Shown here piece after piece: positions 22,712-33,909 of a stretch of DNA of 64,000 nucleotides. Each line of letters opens with the position of its first letter. The first letter of the stretch is position 1. The notes under the pieces were generated by a model. It was given only the letters and a program-made list of their open reading frames with translations, was not told the DNA's origin and made no database searches. The stretch spans positions 15,696,809-15,760,808 of the forward strand of contig CM043959.1 of assembly GCA_014529385.2 (NCBI GenBank), in the 5' to 3' direction. This DNA is from Adiantum capillus-veneris. Lineage: Eukaryota > Streptophyta > Polypodiopsida > Polypodiales > Pteridaceae. Position numbers and translations under genes: made by a program.

Positions 22712-25250
22712 ATACCTATATGGCTGAGGGATCCAAAAGTGTGAGTTTTGATGAGGAAAACAAAATGGGAGCGAGACCATCGCAACCTGCACGAAACCTA
22801 AAACTTTTGCACCTGCAATATCAGTTTGAGAATGAGTAGGGTGCTCAAATCTATGAAGACGGTATGGATTGTTACTATGTTAAAATATAGGAGAGGCCTA
22901 GAGAGCTTAAGCTCGTAGTGCATGTGGATTATAGTGGCAATCAATATTTCAATGGAGGGGGAAACATGTTTATAGTTTTGCTTGATCCTTTTATTGTGGA
23001 CAAGTGAGGATTAACATGCACAAAAGAAAAGGTTGACGTAGAGCCTGAGGAGAAGCTATCGAAACTGTATATTGCTAATGCCAAGCTGAGGAAATGTCGC
23101 TACTTGTCTCAAAACCAAAAATATGCATGTGGGCTTATATAAGGATTATAACAAAGAGCAAATGCTCTACTACAGGTGTGAGGATCCCAATGTGAGGGAA
23201 CTAATGAAGCTGAAATGCTTGTACCTATTTATGTTCGAAGTAAAGAGAGATACGCAGATAGTCCTGTTAGACAAGTATGGTGATAAGCATTTGATAGTGA
23301 GCCATAATGAGCTTGAGGGATATACATACTTCAGAGGGACACTCCATTAGTACTATGTCACCCCAAGCATGCACATACCTACTGTCTCAGAAACAACACG
23401 ACCAAAAACTACGAGAGTGAGTCCTCAAAAATCTCATGTGGGAGATTCATTCAGTTGATCACATCTCTATGAGCCGAGACTAATGAGATCCTTGGATTCC
23501 TGAGTTCTTATGTGTACACATTGAGGTACTAATATCCTAGACACGATTTTTAGCACAAGGGTGCCGGATGTCAGAACCGAAAGTCGAGATGTAAGACCCG
23601 AGGGAAGGGCGACTGACCGAACCCCTTCCAAAGCACCCATCAATGGTTATAAGACGAGAGATATAATGGTAGGAGAACCTAGAATGATGAGGATGGCAGC
23701 AAAAACTCAAAGAATGCAACCTTCTCAAGTGGCTAAGTGCATGCCAAAGAAGTACAGTGGATCAGGGGATCCAATGCGCACGTGTTTTGATTTTTAAGCA
23801 AGTCTTAAGAGCAAAACAAGTAGTGGATTTAGAGACTTCTTGAACATTAATCAACTCTTATGAGAATTTTTTGAGGAATTCTCTAAGAGGAGAATCAAGC
23901 ACAACACGGTTTCTCAAATCTATGCTTTCAAACAAAAAGAAAAAGAACATGTGAAAGAAGCTCCACTTCGCTTCAAGAAAGACATTGTTGACAAATGTCC
24001 AGTATGAGAATTACCACAAGACAATCGCTTATTGATTCTCTTCATCAAGGGCTTGAGAAATGAAACTCTCAAAAAAGACTTACACTTAAAGGCATGCACA
24101 ACATTTGAACAAGTCACTAGGGAAGCATTGTACTTGGTTGACAATTGCAAAACATATGGAGAGGTGCTTGAAGACACAGAGACAAACACAAGGAGTGCCT
24201 CTTCTACTACCAATAATTCAACTACAAATTGTAATGCTCCTGCTTCAATCACACAAGATGTAGATCAATTAGTCAAAGAAGTGGTCCGCAGAATGAATCA
24301 AACCTAAGACAAAACCCCAATTTGAGGCTGCAACAACCACAAGCAATCAATGCTCCAAGAGTGTTGAAGTGGTGTGTCATTGAGAAAATACATGAACCAT
24401 GACACTAGTGAGTGCTTCTATAACCAAAATTATGTAAGGGAAAGGCCCTATGGACCATCAGTAGTACAAAAATTGCCACCACCTTGAAGGTATTAGATTG
24501 GACCCAACAACACAATATAAGGAGGGAACAAACCACAACCAGTGCTAGGACAACAACCATCTTTACCTCATGATAATCGGTCCATAGTGTGTTATGCACA
24601 GCCAAAAGAGTCACTCATAACTCAGCCGATGATGCCACCAACTGTTTACTATGAGGAACGAGTTAAAAGCCATGTGAGGGAGACAGAGGGTGTAGCTTAT
24701 TTCCCTAAAGAAAGTCCATTTTGAGCTAGCACTGATGAAGCTGTTGAATCTTCATATGTGGCTCAAACAACTAGAAATCAATTCACAATGGATGAAAATA
24801 CGCTCATGTTCATAGCAAACCAGAACTACAAGCCTGGGGATATCCGCCTAGGGTAGGCCAGCCAACGAGAGCACCACCAGTAACCCGACGAGAGACCCAT
24901 GCTATGAATGTGGAGATGACCAGTGGGCATGAGAGTGTCCACATAAAGGTCATCAAACAAATATTTTTGGATTTTGTGACGGTTGTGGGAGAGAACACTT
25001 GATTCAAAATTACGTAAAGAATCTTGACAATCTAGGGAAGGCCACTGTCAACGTTATTGGGATCCTACCATGCACAAGCGGATCCGCCGAGTCTGAGCCA
25101 ACAGCTCAAATCAAAGTTGTGACAGGAGCTCAAGCTCAGGAAGCAGCAAAAACTCAGCCGGTGGTGGATGATTTGAAACTTCCCGAGCAAACAGAATTTG
25201 AAAACGGGTCAGTTAGGACTCAAAGAAAACCACGGACAGCCAAATGAGAC
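22712..25250 (+). pseudogene. gag of the long Tat-like element (main part, broken)
   Basis: This continues the frame cut by the copia element. It shows an N-terminal block with VVHVDYSGNQYFN (about 22915) and LFMFEVKRDTQIVLLDKYG (about 23227). QVAKCMPKKYSGSGDP follows (about 23728), then the retrotransposon-gag core QIYAFKQKEKEHVKEA to LRNETLKKDLHLKACTTFEQ (23910-24110). REALYLVDNCKTYGEV comes next. Two zinc knuckles follow: the first, CYECGDDQ, has lost its histidine (about 24900); the second, CDGCGREHLIQNY, has lost its last cysteine (about 24978-25016). The C-terminus is rich in Q, E and K. Stops and frameshifts are scattered. Order and sequence match 6246-8170 throughout, so both derive from one family. 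Confidence 0.85.
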
Positions 25251-25905
25251 AAAATGAAAGCAAAGAGGCTAAAGAAAAGATAGCTTTGGAAATGGAATTG
25301 AACCGAACAAAAGAATAGCTTAAACATGAGAAAGAGAGCAAGAAAAATGCAAAAGGGTCTGAAGAGTCGAAGCTGTCTCTAGCGGTTTAGTATTAGTGGA
25401 AAAAGTGAACGCGCATTTGGATGCTATGTTGAAAGCCTACTAGGTGAAGTTGAAGAACAACCAAACATTAAAACAAATACTTATGACCTATCGCATCCAA
25501 AATTCAAAACCAAACGGATGGAAATGTGCAAAAAACTCATAGAAGCTGCTCAAGTTTTGATGCAACCGAAAAGTTTAAAAACTCTCGATCCAATAATACA
25601 TGAGCCAAAAAAGGTAAAAACGAGGGCTTGTGAGGAAACTAACAGATGCGAACAACCTAAAATCCAAGGATTCTGTGAGTGACCGATGTCGAAGGGACCA
25701 TTTTCTTATACATTGCACTAAAAATCCTGACAACAAAATCAAACCTGCGAAAAAGGATAAGGAAAAACCATGGACTAGAGGAATTGTCACGAACACAACA
25801 GATGAGGCTAAATCCTAGAGATGCATTCAATTCCTGAAGTAGACAAACCATGGCCACAATCATTGTGGGAAACAATTATAAATACAAAAGAATGGAAGTG
25901 CCACA
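25251..25905 (+). pseudogene. Gag-protease linker of the long element
   Basis: A charged, lysine/glutamate-rich segment follows the gag C-terminus (KEAKEKIALEMELNRTKE, about 25258-25312). Short readable pieces include CKKLIEAAQVLMQPKSLKTL (about 25530-25590) and an open stretch at 25630-25818. No enzyme motif is visible. In this family the region would be part of the gag-pol precursor. Confidence 0.5.
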
Positions 25906-27272
25906 TTGCTATCAACACCAATCCTTGAAATTGATATGGACCATGAGATTTATGCGGGAGATATTCAATCGTTGTATGGTGATGCAGGAACGGATATGTT
26001 TGTACAGAGTAAACAGGTCATCGTAAGAACTTTACCGTCCTTTATAGGGGAATATGAGACAAAATTTGAGGTAAGAATTGTGTCACCTCAATGGAATTAT
26101 ATTCCACGGGTGACGGACATGAAGAGCTTGTATGATCTATTGTCTTCTCCTACTAGATGCACAATCACTCTCACGGAGCTTCTAAGAATCAAACCATATT
26201 TGTGGAGACAAATGAGCAAAAATTTGGAAAATATGGGATTGAAGATCCATCCAAAAGATGACCTTGTGGACAAAATTAAGAAAACAAATCATCCTAAGAA
26301 ACCCAAAGCAGAACCCGTCTCAGTGAATAAGGTAGGTGATTATTGTAAAGGAGAAGAAGGAAATGACAATTTAACCCTGGATACAAAGGATTAAAGACGG
26401 TAGTGATACTTAACAGTGGGAACGGAGTATCCATTGCTACAAATGGAATTTGGGAAAGATGGGACGGACCAGTTCTCTGAAAAACATGCATAAAAGTGCA
26501 ACTAGCTGATAAGGATGTGGAGAAACACTTAGGAATGTTGGAGCAAGTAATTGTATTCTCATACGGGATAGAAAACAAGCATACCTTTGCTATAGTAGAT
26601 TTCAAAAAAGGCCTCAACTTTGAAGTTATTTTGGGATGACCATTTATGTGTCAACTCAAGATGGTTCAAGATTGGGGTTATGACCATCTCTACTTATGGC
26701 ACAAGGGAATCACAACCAGGGTTAACACAAAAGACCATAGTTATGGGGACATAAACCAAACCCTGATAGAAGACTTTTCTATCACTACAGATGATGGAAC
26801 ATAGCTGCATGTTTGGTTAGTAAAGGACGCTCATATTTGGATATGCAGAGCATCGGAATGCAGAAGCCTAAGAAAGGAGGATTGCATCCTAGAGCGCTCA
26901 GTAGAGGATAATTACTACATGAAGGATCCATTTCAAGAGGAGTTGTTTGAACCCTTTGGATGGAAGAAAGTATTGGTGACTCCTGACATCTGTGTAAACA
27001 ATAACCAATATGACATTTTGCAACAAGAACGGTTACGACATAATGCCCTTTTTAATGGTAACCGCTATCCAAAAATAGAAGATATATCTAAAACTACTGA
27101 AACAGAAAAGACAATTGATTGCAAATGGATACTAAACAAAGTTTTTGTACGAGATCTTCCACACAAAGATGAGGACGAATACCATGACTTGAGGAGTGAT
27201 GATTTAGAGAATGATGTGGAAGAAAAACTTTCAAGTGGCTCTGGAAATGAAAATACAAAAAAAATAAGATGA
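25906..27272 (+). pseudogene. Protease region of the long element (first, normally placed protease)
   Basis: The stretch at 25906-26394 is open for 162 codons and carries DMKSLYDLLSSPTRCTITLT and RIKPYLWRQMSKNLENMG, a helical segment typical of the region before the protease in Athila/Tat elements. The protease follows: VILNSGNGVSI, where the catalytic aspartate is replaced by asparagine (codon 26412-26414). Further on come HTFAIVDFKKGLNFEVILG (about 26580-26636, with a stop directly after ILG), then LKMVQDWGYDHLYLWHKG. The segment 26919-27272 is open for 117 codons and acidic at its end. The D-to-N change and stop would inactivate the enzyme. Confidence 0.75.
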
Positions 27273-27505
27273 GCTAATTTTCTACAAGTTTCCTAGTCAA
27301 AAAACACGGAGACAAAAGAGATATCAGATGAGACGAACAAAGAAATAATAAAACAAAATTGAGAAACCAATGCCAAAGTTAATGACAAAAACGCAATATC
27401 TCATGCTCGTGGGAGCAAATGATTGTGTCCAAAGACAAAATCACTAGAAAACCCTTCAAGTTGACAAGTTTTTGAGAAAACTCAAAGAAACAAGGAAAAA
27501 AACAA

Positions 27506-27870
27506 TTGAAAGACAAGACTGAAAAAACACTAACAATGTCAAAAATTGAACGTAAATGTGAATACCAAAAGTCAAAACAAACATTGCAGGAGTTCTGGAC
27601 AACAGAGATAGAAAGTGAGGGGACTTTAACTCAAAAAAAAATTGATGCACCCTCTCATTACAAAAAGTACACCATTCAAGACAGACGTATTGTGATGGAG
27701 CAACCAATGCAAGAGCCTAAACAACTGGGAAAATCATGTGATGGGCTTGAAAGCGCAAAGAGGATTGATATGGTGGAACCAGGAGAAGAACCACAACTTG
27801 CTTACATAGCCATGGATCTCATAGAGGAAGAAGAGCAGTTATTGGCAGCTACCCTAAGCAATATAAAGAT
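27506..27870 (+). pseudogene. Protease-RT linker of the long element
   Basis: An open, charged stretch (lysine/glutamate-rich, then LAYIAMDLIEEEEQLLAA) leads into the RT domain. The phrase before the RT start, LSNIKMCLRGHTKI, overlaps the true RT frame by a one-base shift near 27870. No catalytic motif is expected here. Confidence 0.55.
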
Positions 27871-29170
27871 GTGTTTGCGTGGTCATACAAAGATCTAAAA
27901 GGAGTAGATCCAAGCATCTGCCAACACACGATACACCTCAAGAGTGATGCTAAACCACGCAGACAATGTCCCTACACCTGTAATGAAACATTTGCAAAAA
28001 AAATCAAAGAAGAGATAAACAAGCTAAAAGAGGCAGAGTTTATCTATGAGATCGAACACATGGAGTGGGTATCACCAATTGTAGTGGTGCCCAAAAAGAA
28101 TGGTAAATTATGAGTGTGGGTGAATATCAAACAAGTAAATGTTGCTACTATCAAAGACACTTATCCATTACCCATCATAGACCATGTGATTGAAAGAGCC
28201 GTTGGAAAGGAAGCCTATAGCTTTCTCGATGGCTTTACAGTCTATAACCAGCTCACGATCAAGTTGGAGGATCAACACAAAATGGCATTTGTAATAAAAT
28301 GGGACATATTTTCATATCAGGTGATGCCATTTGGTCTAACAATTGTGTCTGTCACATTCCAAAGGCTGATGAGTCATGCATTTAAGGAGTATCTAAGACA
28401 ATTCTTAGATATTTATATGGATTACCTATGTGTACATTCTCTCCACAAAAATGAACATGTTGAACACTTAAAGAAGGTCTTTGAGAAATGCAAAACATAT
28501 CGTATTTGCTTAAACCCTGAAAAATGTGTTTTCATGGTAAGGCAAGGAAAAATTTGGGGTATATTGTGTCTAAAATGGCATTTCTACTAAGCTTGAGAAG
28601 ATACAATTGATTGTTGCTCTTCCAAGACCAACAAAAGTTAGAGAGGTACAAGCCTTTATGGGCCATTGTGGATATTATCACAAATTTATTTACATGTACA
28701 CAATCATTGCAAAACCTCTCTACACACTCATATGACATCACTAACTTTGAATTAAATGAGAAATGTGAGAAAGTGTTTCAAGAATTGAAGCAGAGACTTA
28801 TTTTTGCTCCGCTTTTGAAATCTCTTGACTGGACCAAGATCTTTCATGTCCATGTAGATGCATCAACTATGCTATTGAATGTATCTTGGCTCAACCAAAA
28901 GAAAAAAACATGGACTTTTCAATTTGTTATTCCAGTAAGACAACTCAATAGCGCATAACAAAATTACACGGCCATGGAAAGGGAGGGCTTCGGAATGATC
29001 TATTCTATTAAAAAGTTTAGACATTGCCTTCTAGCAAACAAGTTTATATTCTTTGTGGATCATCAAGCGCTAGTATACTTAGTGAACAAACCATGCAACA
29101 CGAGCTGCATCGTTTGATAGTTCCTAATGTTGCTGGAATATGATTTCATTGTAGTAGTCACAAAAGGGAC
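27871..29170 (+). pseudogene. Reverse transcriptase and RNase H of the long element (broken)
   Basis: RT copies element RNA into DNA. The plus strand gives MFAWSYKDLKGVDPSICQH, then WVSPIVVVPKKNGKL and a TGA at 28111-28113. In the same frame come VWVNIKQVNVATIKDTYPLP, YSFLDGFTVYNQLTIKLED and YQVMPFGL. The catalytic YxDD region reads IYMDYLCVHS (about 28411-28440), so the second aspartate is lost. After a shift near 28590 the connection reads KVREVQAFMGHCGYYHKFI. RNase H is seen as FHVHVDAS (about 28840), NYTAMEREGFGMIYSIKKF and FFVDHQALVYLVNKP. FLDGF and the overall wording fit Athila/Tat RT. At least three lesions make it inactive. Confidence 0.85.
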
Positions 29171-29608
29171 TAGACATTAGAGAGACTAGCACTTATTGCA
29201 ATTACTACATGAGGAAGCACCTTTAGGGGTTGAGAATGATTTGCCTTACGCTTTCTTCACTATTTAAATGGTACCTAGGTGGAGTGAACATGTTATACCA
29301 TTACTCACCATTAGTTCTCTACAAATTGAAAGACAGCCATCAATCATCTAGCAATCTCGCTCACTAGTGCTAATAGTTGGACGGTTATATAAACAAGGAA
29401 ACAATAGTATACTTAGGTTATGCATAGAGCCAGCTGAGAAAGAAATGTAGCTGAAATACGCTCATGTACAAACTACGGGAATTCACAATGCCAAAATGCA
29501 AACATACTAGAGACTGATGCTACTTGGGGTGTATTGGCCTTACATGCAAAAAAGCGTCCATGATTATGTTGGTTTTTATGATGTTTGTGCAATCAAAAAG
29601 CCAATCGA

Positions 29609-31005
29609 GTATGCTACACTGTTCAGGATAGCAGCAATACCCAAGTAGGAAAAGTACATTGTGGAATATTTGGAGCATGGAGTTTTACCAGTAACTTTGA
29701 GCAACGCTAGACTACTCTCAATTCAACAAGAGGCAAAAAATTATGTTATTGCCAAAAAAAAACTTTACCAAAGAGGGATAGACAACAATTTGAGGATTTG
29801 TGCAGCAGAGCATGTGTAACTTCCAATACTTGAACAAGTGCACGCCAGTCCAGTAGGAGGACACTTTTTGGCTGTCAAAATTGCAAACGCGATACTCCTT
29901 GTAGAAATCTGGTGGCCTACTCTGCCAAAGGCTGCACAGAATTATGTCAAATGATGTGATGCTTGCCAATGCACCAAGGTGCTCATGCGATGTGATAAAT
30001 GTCTCTAAGACCAATGTTGGGAGCACAGGCCTTTGCCACATGGGGAATAGACTTTGTTGGGCATATCTTACTATTGACATATTAAATGCATGCTCAATAC
30101 ATTATAGTGGCCACATATTATTTGACCAAATGGGTGGAGGCCAAGGCAACACAAAAGAATGACGCTACATTGTTCAAGATAGCAATAGCACCTAATTGGG
30201 AAAATTAGATTGTGGAATATTTGGAGCATGGAGTTTTGCCAAGAACTTTGAGCAAAGCTAGACTACGCTTGATTCAACAAGAGGCAAAAAATTATGCTAT
30301 TGTCAAAAAACAACTTTATCAAAGAGGATAGATGACAATTTGAGGATTTGTGTAGCAGAGCATGAGTACCTTCCAATACTTTAACAAGCACACGCCAGTC
30401 CAATAGGAGGATACTTTTTGACTCCCAAAACCACAAAAGATATACTCCTTATAGGTATTTGGTGGCCTACTCTATTGATGGAGGCAGAGCATTATGTCAA
30501 ATGATGTGATGCTTGCTAACGCGCCAAGGTGCCGATGTGATGTGATGAAATTTCTCTAAGACCAATGTTGGGAGCAAGGACCTTTGCCAAATGGGGAATA
30601 GACTTTGTTGGTCCCATCCTATTTCCATAAGTGTCTATAGTTGTTGATGAGTGGACCCAATCCACATTGTCCGACTCAGTCATCCCAGGTAGTACATCCA
30701 TATAAGGAGAATCTTCCCCAACATCAGTGTCCACTTTACATGTGTAACAATACTACAATGGGTCCAAGTGAATTGTGGTGTTAGATCTATGATCAATAAT
30801 AAACCTATTTCCTAGAGGATGTGCTCGACGAGTTACAAGATCCACTCGAATGACAGAATCTTAGAACTGCAAGTAGACATGGTTTTTAGAACAATCATGC
30901 ACCATTTTCATCAGCATATTAAACGCATGCTCAATATATTATAGTGGCTACATATTATTTGACCAATTGGGTGGAGGCAAAGGCAACACAAAAGAACGAT
31001 GCCAA
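29609..31005 (+). repeat. ~550-bp tandem duplication inside integrase
   Basis: Copy A (29609 to about 30160) and copy B (about 30160 to 31005) share long blocks such as GTGGAATATTTGGAGCATGG and CTAAGACCAATGTTGGGAGC. The block ATTATAGTGGC(C/T)ACATATTA also occurs in both. Copy B is interrupted at about 30616-30915. The copies have diverged by many substitutions, so the duplication is old. Confidence 0.85.
30616..30915 (-). other. ~300-bp insertion of unknown origin within integrase copy B
   Basis: Copy A runs straight from WGIDFVG into the VATYYLTKW coding block, whereas copy B has about 300 extra bases there. On the minus strand the insertion reads protein-like: FIIDHRSNTTIHLDPL, then DTDVGEDSPYMDVLPGMTES (open at 30516-30734). 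I recognise no family. It could be a filler from another element captured during repair. No target duplication or terminal repeat is evident. Confidence 0.5.
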
Positions 31006-31856
31006 AACAACAGTGCAATTCTTGTATGAGAACATTTTCACAAGATATAGCCTTCCAATTGGAATCATCAGTGATTGATGACATGATTGATTATCTTGCA
31101 TGAATTTATGGTGCTTCACTCTAAATTAGCCCCATACCACCCTTGAGCAAATGGACAGGCCGAGAGCACCAACAAAATATTATACACAATGCTTACAAAA
31201 ATTGTCAAAATGAATCTAGAACGGATTGGGATCAAAAACATTTAGCTTTATGGGCATATTAGGTAGCATACAAAATGTCATACAGCACAACACCTTTCAA
31301 TTAGTGTTCGAGATAAATGCCATACTACCTGTAGAGTCCTTAATTCCTTCACTATGTGTAGCACAAGACCTGGGATGGACAGGGCATGAGTTGTTGATAG
31401 ACTGGACTAACTAATACATTTGGACAAAATAAGACTCAAATTAATTGCAGCTAAGTATGCGTGGAAATGACAAATGAAATAGTTCCATGACCTACATGTT
31501 ATAAACAAGGAATTTCAAAAGCGAGACTACGTGTTAGTCTACACCCTTAAGCAACATTCCAAGAAACTCAAAAAAGCAAGGTAACGACCCATTTGTGATC
31601 AATGACATATCACCAAGTGGTGCCGTCCAACTTGTGACATTAGAGGGAGAGGTAATATCTAACTGGATAAATGGTTGCAGATTGAATTAGTATCATCAAC
31701 CTCTCACTCCAAAAATGCTTGAGAAACTACATTTAGCAAAGAAAGGCCAACAGAAAGATCAAACAATTAAAGATCAGGCACAGGAGGAAGCTAGGTTGCG
31801 GAGTTTGAAGCGAGAGGAACAACATCAACAACCACCACCTCCTATTACAGCAGTTT

Positions 31857-32255
31857 AGGTTGAGAAAAATTGGCTAGGTGGTATGGATGTTTTGATCAAC
31901 ATCCAATTAGCTGACGACACAATAGAACGAGCACTGGTGGACACTGGTCACGTGTAAACGCTATGCAGTATTCAACCTACCTAAAACTATCAGAGTCCAT
32001 GATTGAAACAACTCATATTGAACTCAAAGCAGTTAATAGAGAAACCATGGTTAATTTGGGACAAGCCAATGTCTCGCTAACATATATGGAAACCACTACC
32101 CACATCGGTTTCACATCATGGCAGATACAGATCTCAACGAGAGAATCATTTTGGGAGTTTCATGGATGCACACTTACAAGGCTTTTCTAGATTGAAAAGA
32201 TGACACGCTGCATTATTATCTCAAGGATCAGCCATACGTTATGCCATTCAAGCAA
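31857..32255 (+). pseudogene. Second aspartic-protease-like domain behind integrase
   Basis: Fifty-eight codons after the last integrase residue, in the same phase, the frame reads WLGGMDVLINIQLADDTIER and ALVDTGH (aspartate codon 31940-31942). A stop follows. After shifts it continues as THIELKAVNRETMVNLGQAN (about 32010-32070), MADTDLNERIILGVSWMHTY (about 32117-32177) and DDTLHYYLKDQPYVMPFK. The DTG and ILG motifs, about 70 codons apart, are the two signatures of retropepsin-like proteases. The sequence differs from the first protease at 26400. The same domain at the same place occurs at 1119-1500. Its role is unknown: it could process the precursor, replace the first protease, or be a structural remnant. 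Confidence 0.7.
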
Positions 32256-32358
32256 ACATATCATATATGGGATGAACAACATCATTTAGATGACTACAAT
32301 ACAAGTGAAGTGTTGCTTGTATCTCTACAAGAATTTTTTGCAAGCAATCGCAAAAGAG

Positions 32359-32500
32359 TTTGGATCCGAAAGTCAATCTTGGCATCAAAGCCAAAAAAGA
32401 GATGGATACCAAAAGACGGGTGCACAAAGTTTGGATCCAAAAGTCAATCTTGTCATTAAAGCCAAAAAAGAGATGGATACCAAAGACAATGCTTGCTAAT
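32359..32500 (+). repeat. 71-bp tandem duplication
   Basis: TTTGGATCC(G/A)AAAGTCAATC starts at 32359 and 32430, and both copies run into GCCAAAAAAGAGATGGATACC. It lies just downstream of the protease-like domain. A WIPK-like phrase recurs further on (about 32620, 32740), suggesting a degenerate coding tail. Confidence 0.8.
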
Positions 32501-33764
32501 CAATTTTGTCCCTTGATGAAATACAACTTTCCAATTGACAAAATAGTACTTAAAAAATGACACAGTCACCAAAACTCAAATCGACAACTTCATGCTTCAA
32601 CAAGCTTACCAAACTACCGATGGATACCCAAGGCCAACTTGGACAAGCCAAAGAAATCGACAACAACCAAATGGGAATGGAAATTGAAACCATCAAACAA
32701 CCAAAACTTGTTGCAGTCTCTTGAAACAGGCCTCAAATGGATCCCTAAAGTTGAACCCAACACAAAGTATAATCACCAAACCAAGCATTAAGGAGAGGGC
32801 GTTACAGCTTCAACAACTTCTGTTCGATAAACGCATTATCAATGAAACCTCGCCAGCACAAGCCACTGAACAATTGGTTTAGTACCCACATCTTGCATAG
32901 GATTGTGTTTCTCGATGCATCTCTTCTCTAAGCATTGACTATGGTAACTGGAGCAGCATGTTACAAGATATTAAGCTACAAGATGTTGAGAGATTACGTG
33001 TACAATGTATAAAGTGTGTTTGCTGCTTAAAATTTTTGTTTTTTTGACAACTTTTAGCAGATTTTTACTCTTATCTGGCAAAGTATTGAGCCATATCGAC
33101 AAATTTCAACGAAGAAGATACTTAGTGAGAGTATGTACATACGAGTGTGAGGAATAATTTCGGCAAAAAATTTGGCCGAATAATAATATTCTTTCCTTTT
33201 TAACCTACTAATGATCAAAAATTAATAAACAAAGCCAAAAAATTTGGATTCGAGATATGAAAGCCTACAAAGCAAGAGCTTCAAGTCAAATATGGAAGGA
33301 TTTGGTGCATGTCCAAATTTGCACTAACTTAAAACGGATCAAAATTGCAAAATTGGGAGCAAATAGCCAACCAGGAGTCCAAACAAAGAGCCAATTGTGT
33401 CACAGGAGGTATGTCATGAAAGATGGCCAAATAAGGTAAGTATGCATGTTGCATTCGTGGTAAGGCAAAAAAATATAGTCAAGATGGCCAAGATGGACCT
33501 CATTTGCATTTAGTCAGTTCAGAGAGAGAGAGCTAGAAAGCTTTTGTGACCTAGAGCATCTTGCAACAGATTTGCCTTCTACAGCCACACCGAACACCCA
33601 CACCACCAAATTGGACAAGTATGATCCTCTTCAGCTCTAGAACACTTATGAATTGCCAAAAACACCAAAGAAGTGCACAAAAAACACAATCGAACAAATC
33701 AAAGAAGGGGTTTCTGCAAACTATCAGAGGACTTTTGGGATGGGCAAACATGTACAAATTCAAA
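32501..33764 (+). other. 3' internal region of the long element, no clear gene
   Basis: Plus-strand scraps such as QANLD-like and GLKWIPKVEPN (about 32730-32765) suggest a decayed C-terminal extension of pol up to about 32800. Beyond that I see no gene. The stretch near 33150-33240 resembles the 3' region at about 2100-2180 of the upstream element. Confidence 0.4.
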
Positions 33765-33905
33765 AGTAAGTTCATAAAAATGCTCCATTCACTGAGCACA
33801 ATCTATATATGCATTCAAAGTAAGTTCATCATGTAAAGTAAGTTCATAAAAATGCTCCATTCACTGAGCACAATCTATATATGCATTCAAAGTTGCCAGA
33901 TGGGG
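33765..33905 (+). repeat. 72-bp tandem duplication
   Basis: AGTAAGTTCATAAAAATGCTCC starts at 33765 and at 33837. Both copies run to GCACAATCTATATATGCATTC and differ by little, so this is more recent than its surroundings. It lies directly before the second palindromic array. Confidence 0.9.
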
Positions 33906-33909
33906 TGGA

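Larger units (their letters stand above)
29400..31708 (+). pseudogene. Integrase of the long element, with internal duplication and insertion
   Basis: The zinc-binding part appears twice. At 29609-30000 it reads KKLYQRGIDNNLRICAAEHV, HASPVGGH, WWPTLPKAAQNYV and CDACQ; at 30160-30620 it recurs as HASPIGGY, WWPTLLMEAEHYV and CDAC. The start of the catalytic core, with WGIDFVG and VATYYLTKWVEAKATQKND, follows each copy, but in the second it is split by about 300 foreign bases. The core then runs through QFLYENIFTRYSLPIGIISD (about 31018-31077) and the ANGQAESTNK block with the catalytic glutamate (about 31150-31180). It closes with FQKRDYVLVYTLKQHSKK and a C-terminal fold ending at 31706-31708. 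Many stops are present. The order agrees with the fragment at 285-1010. Confidence 0.8.
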
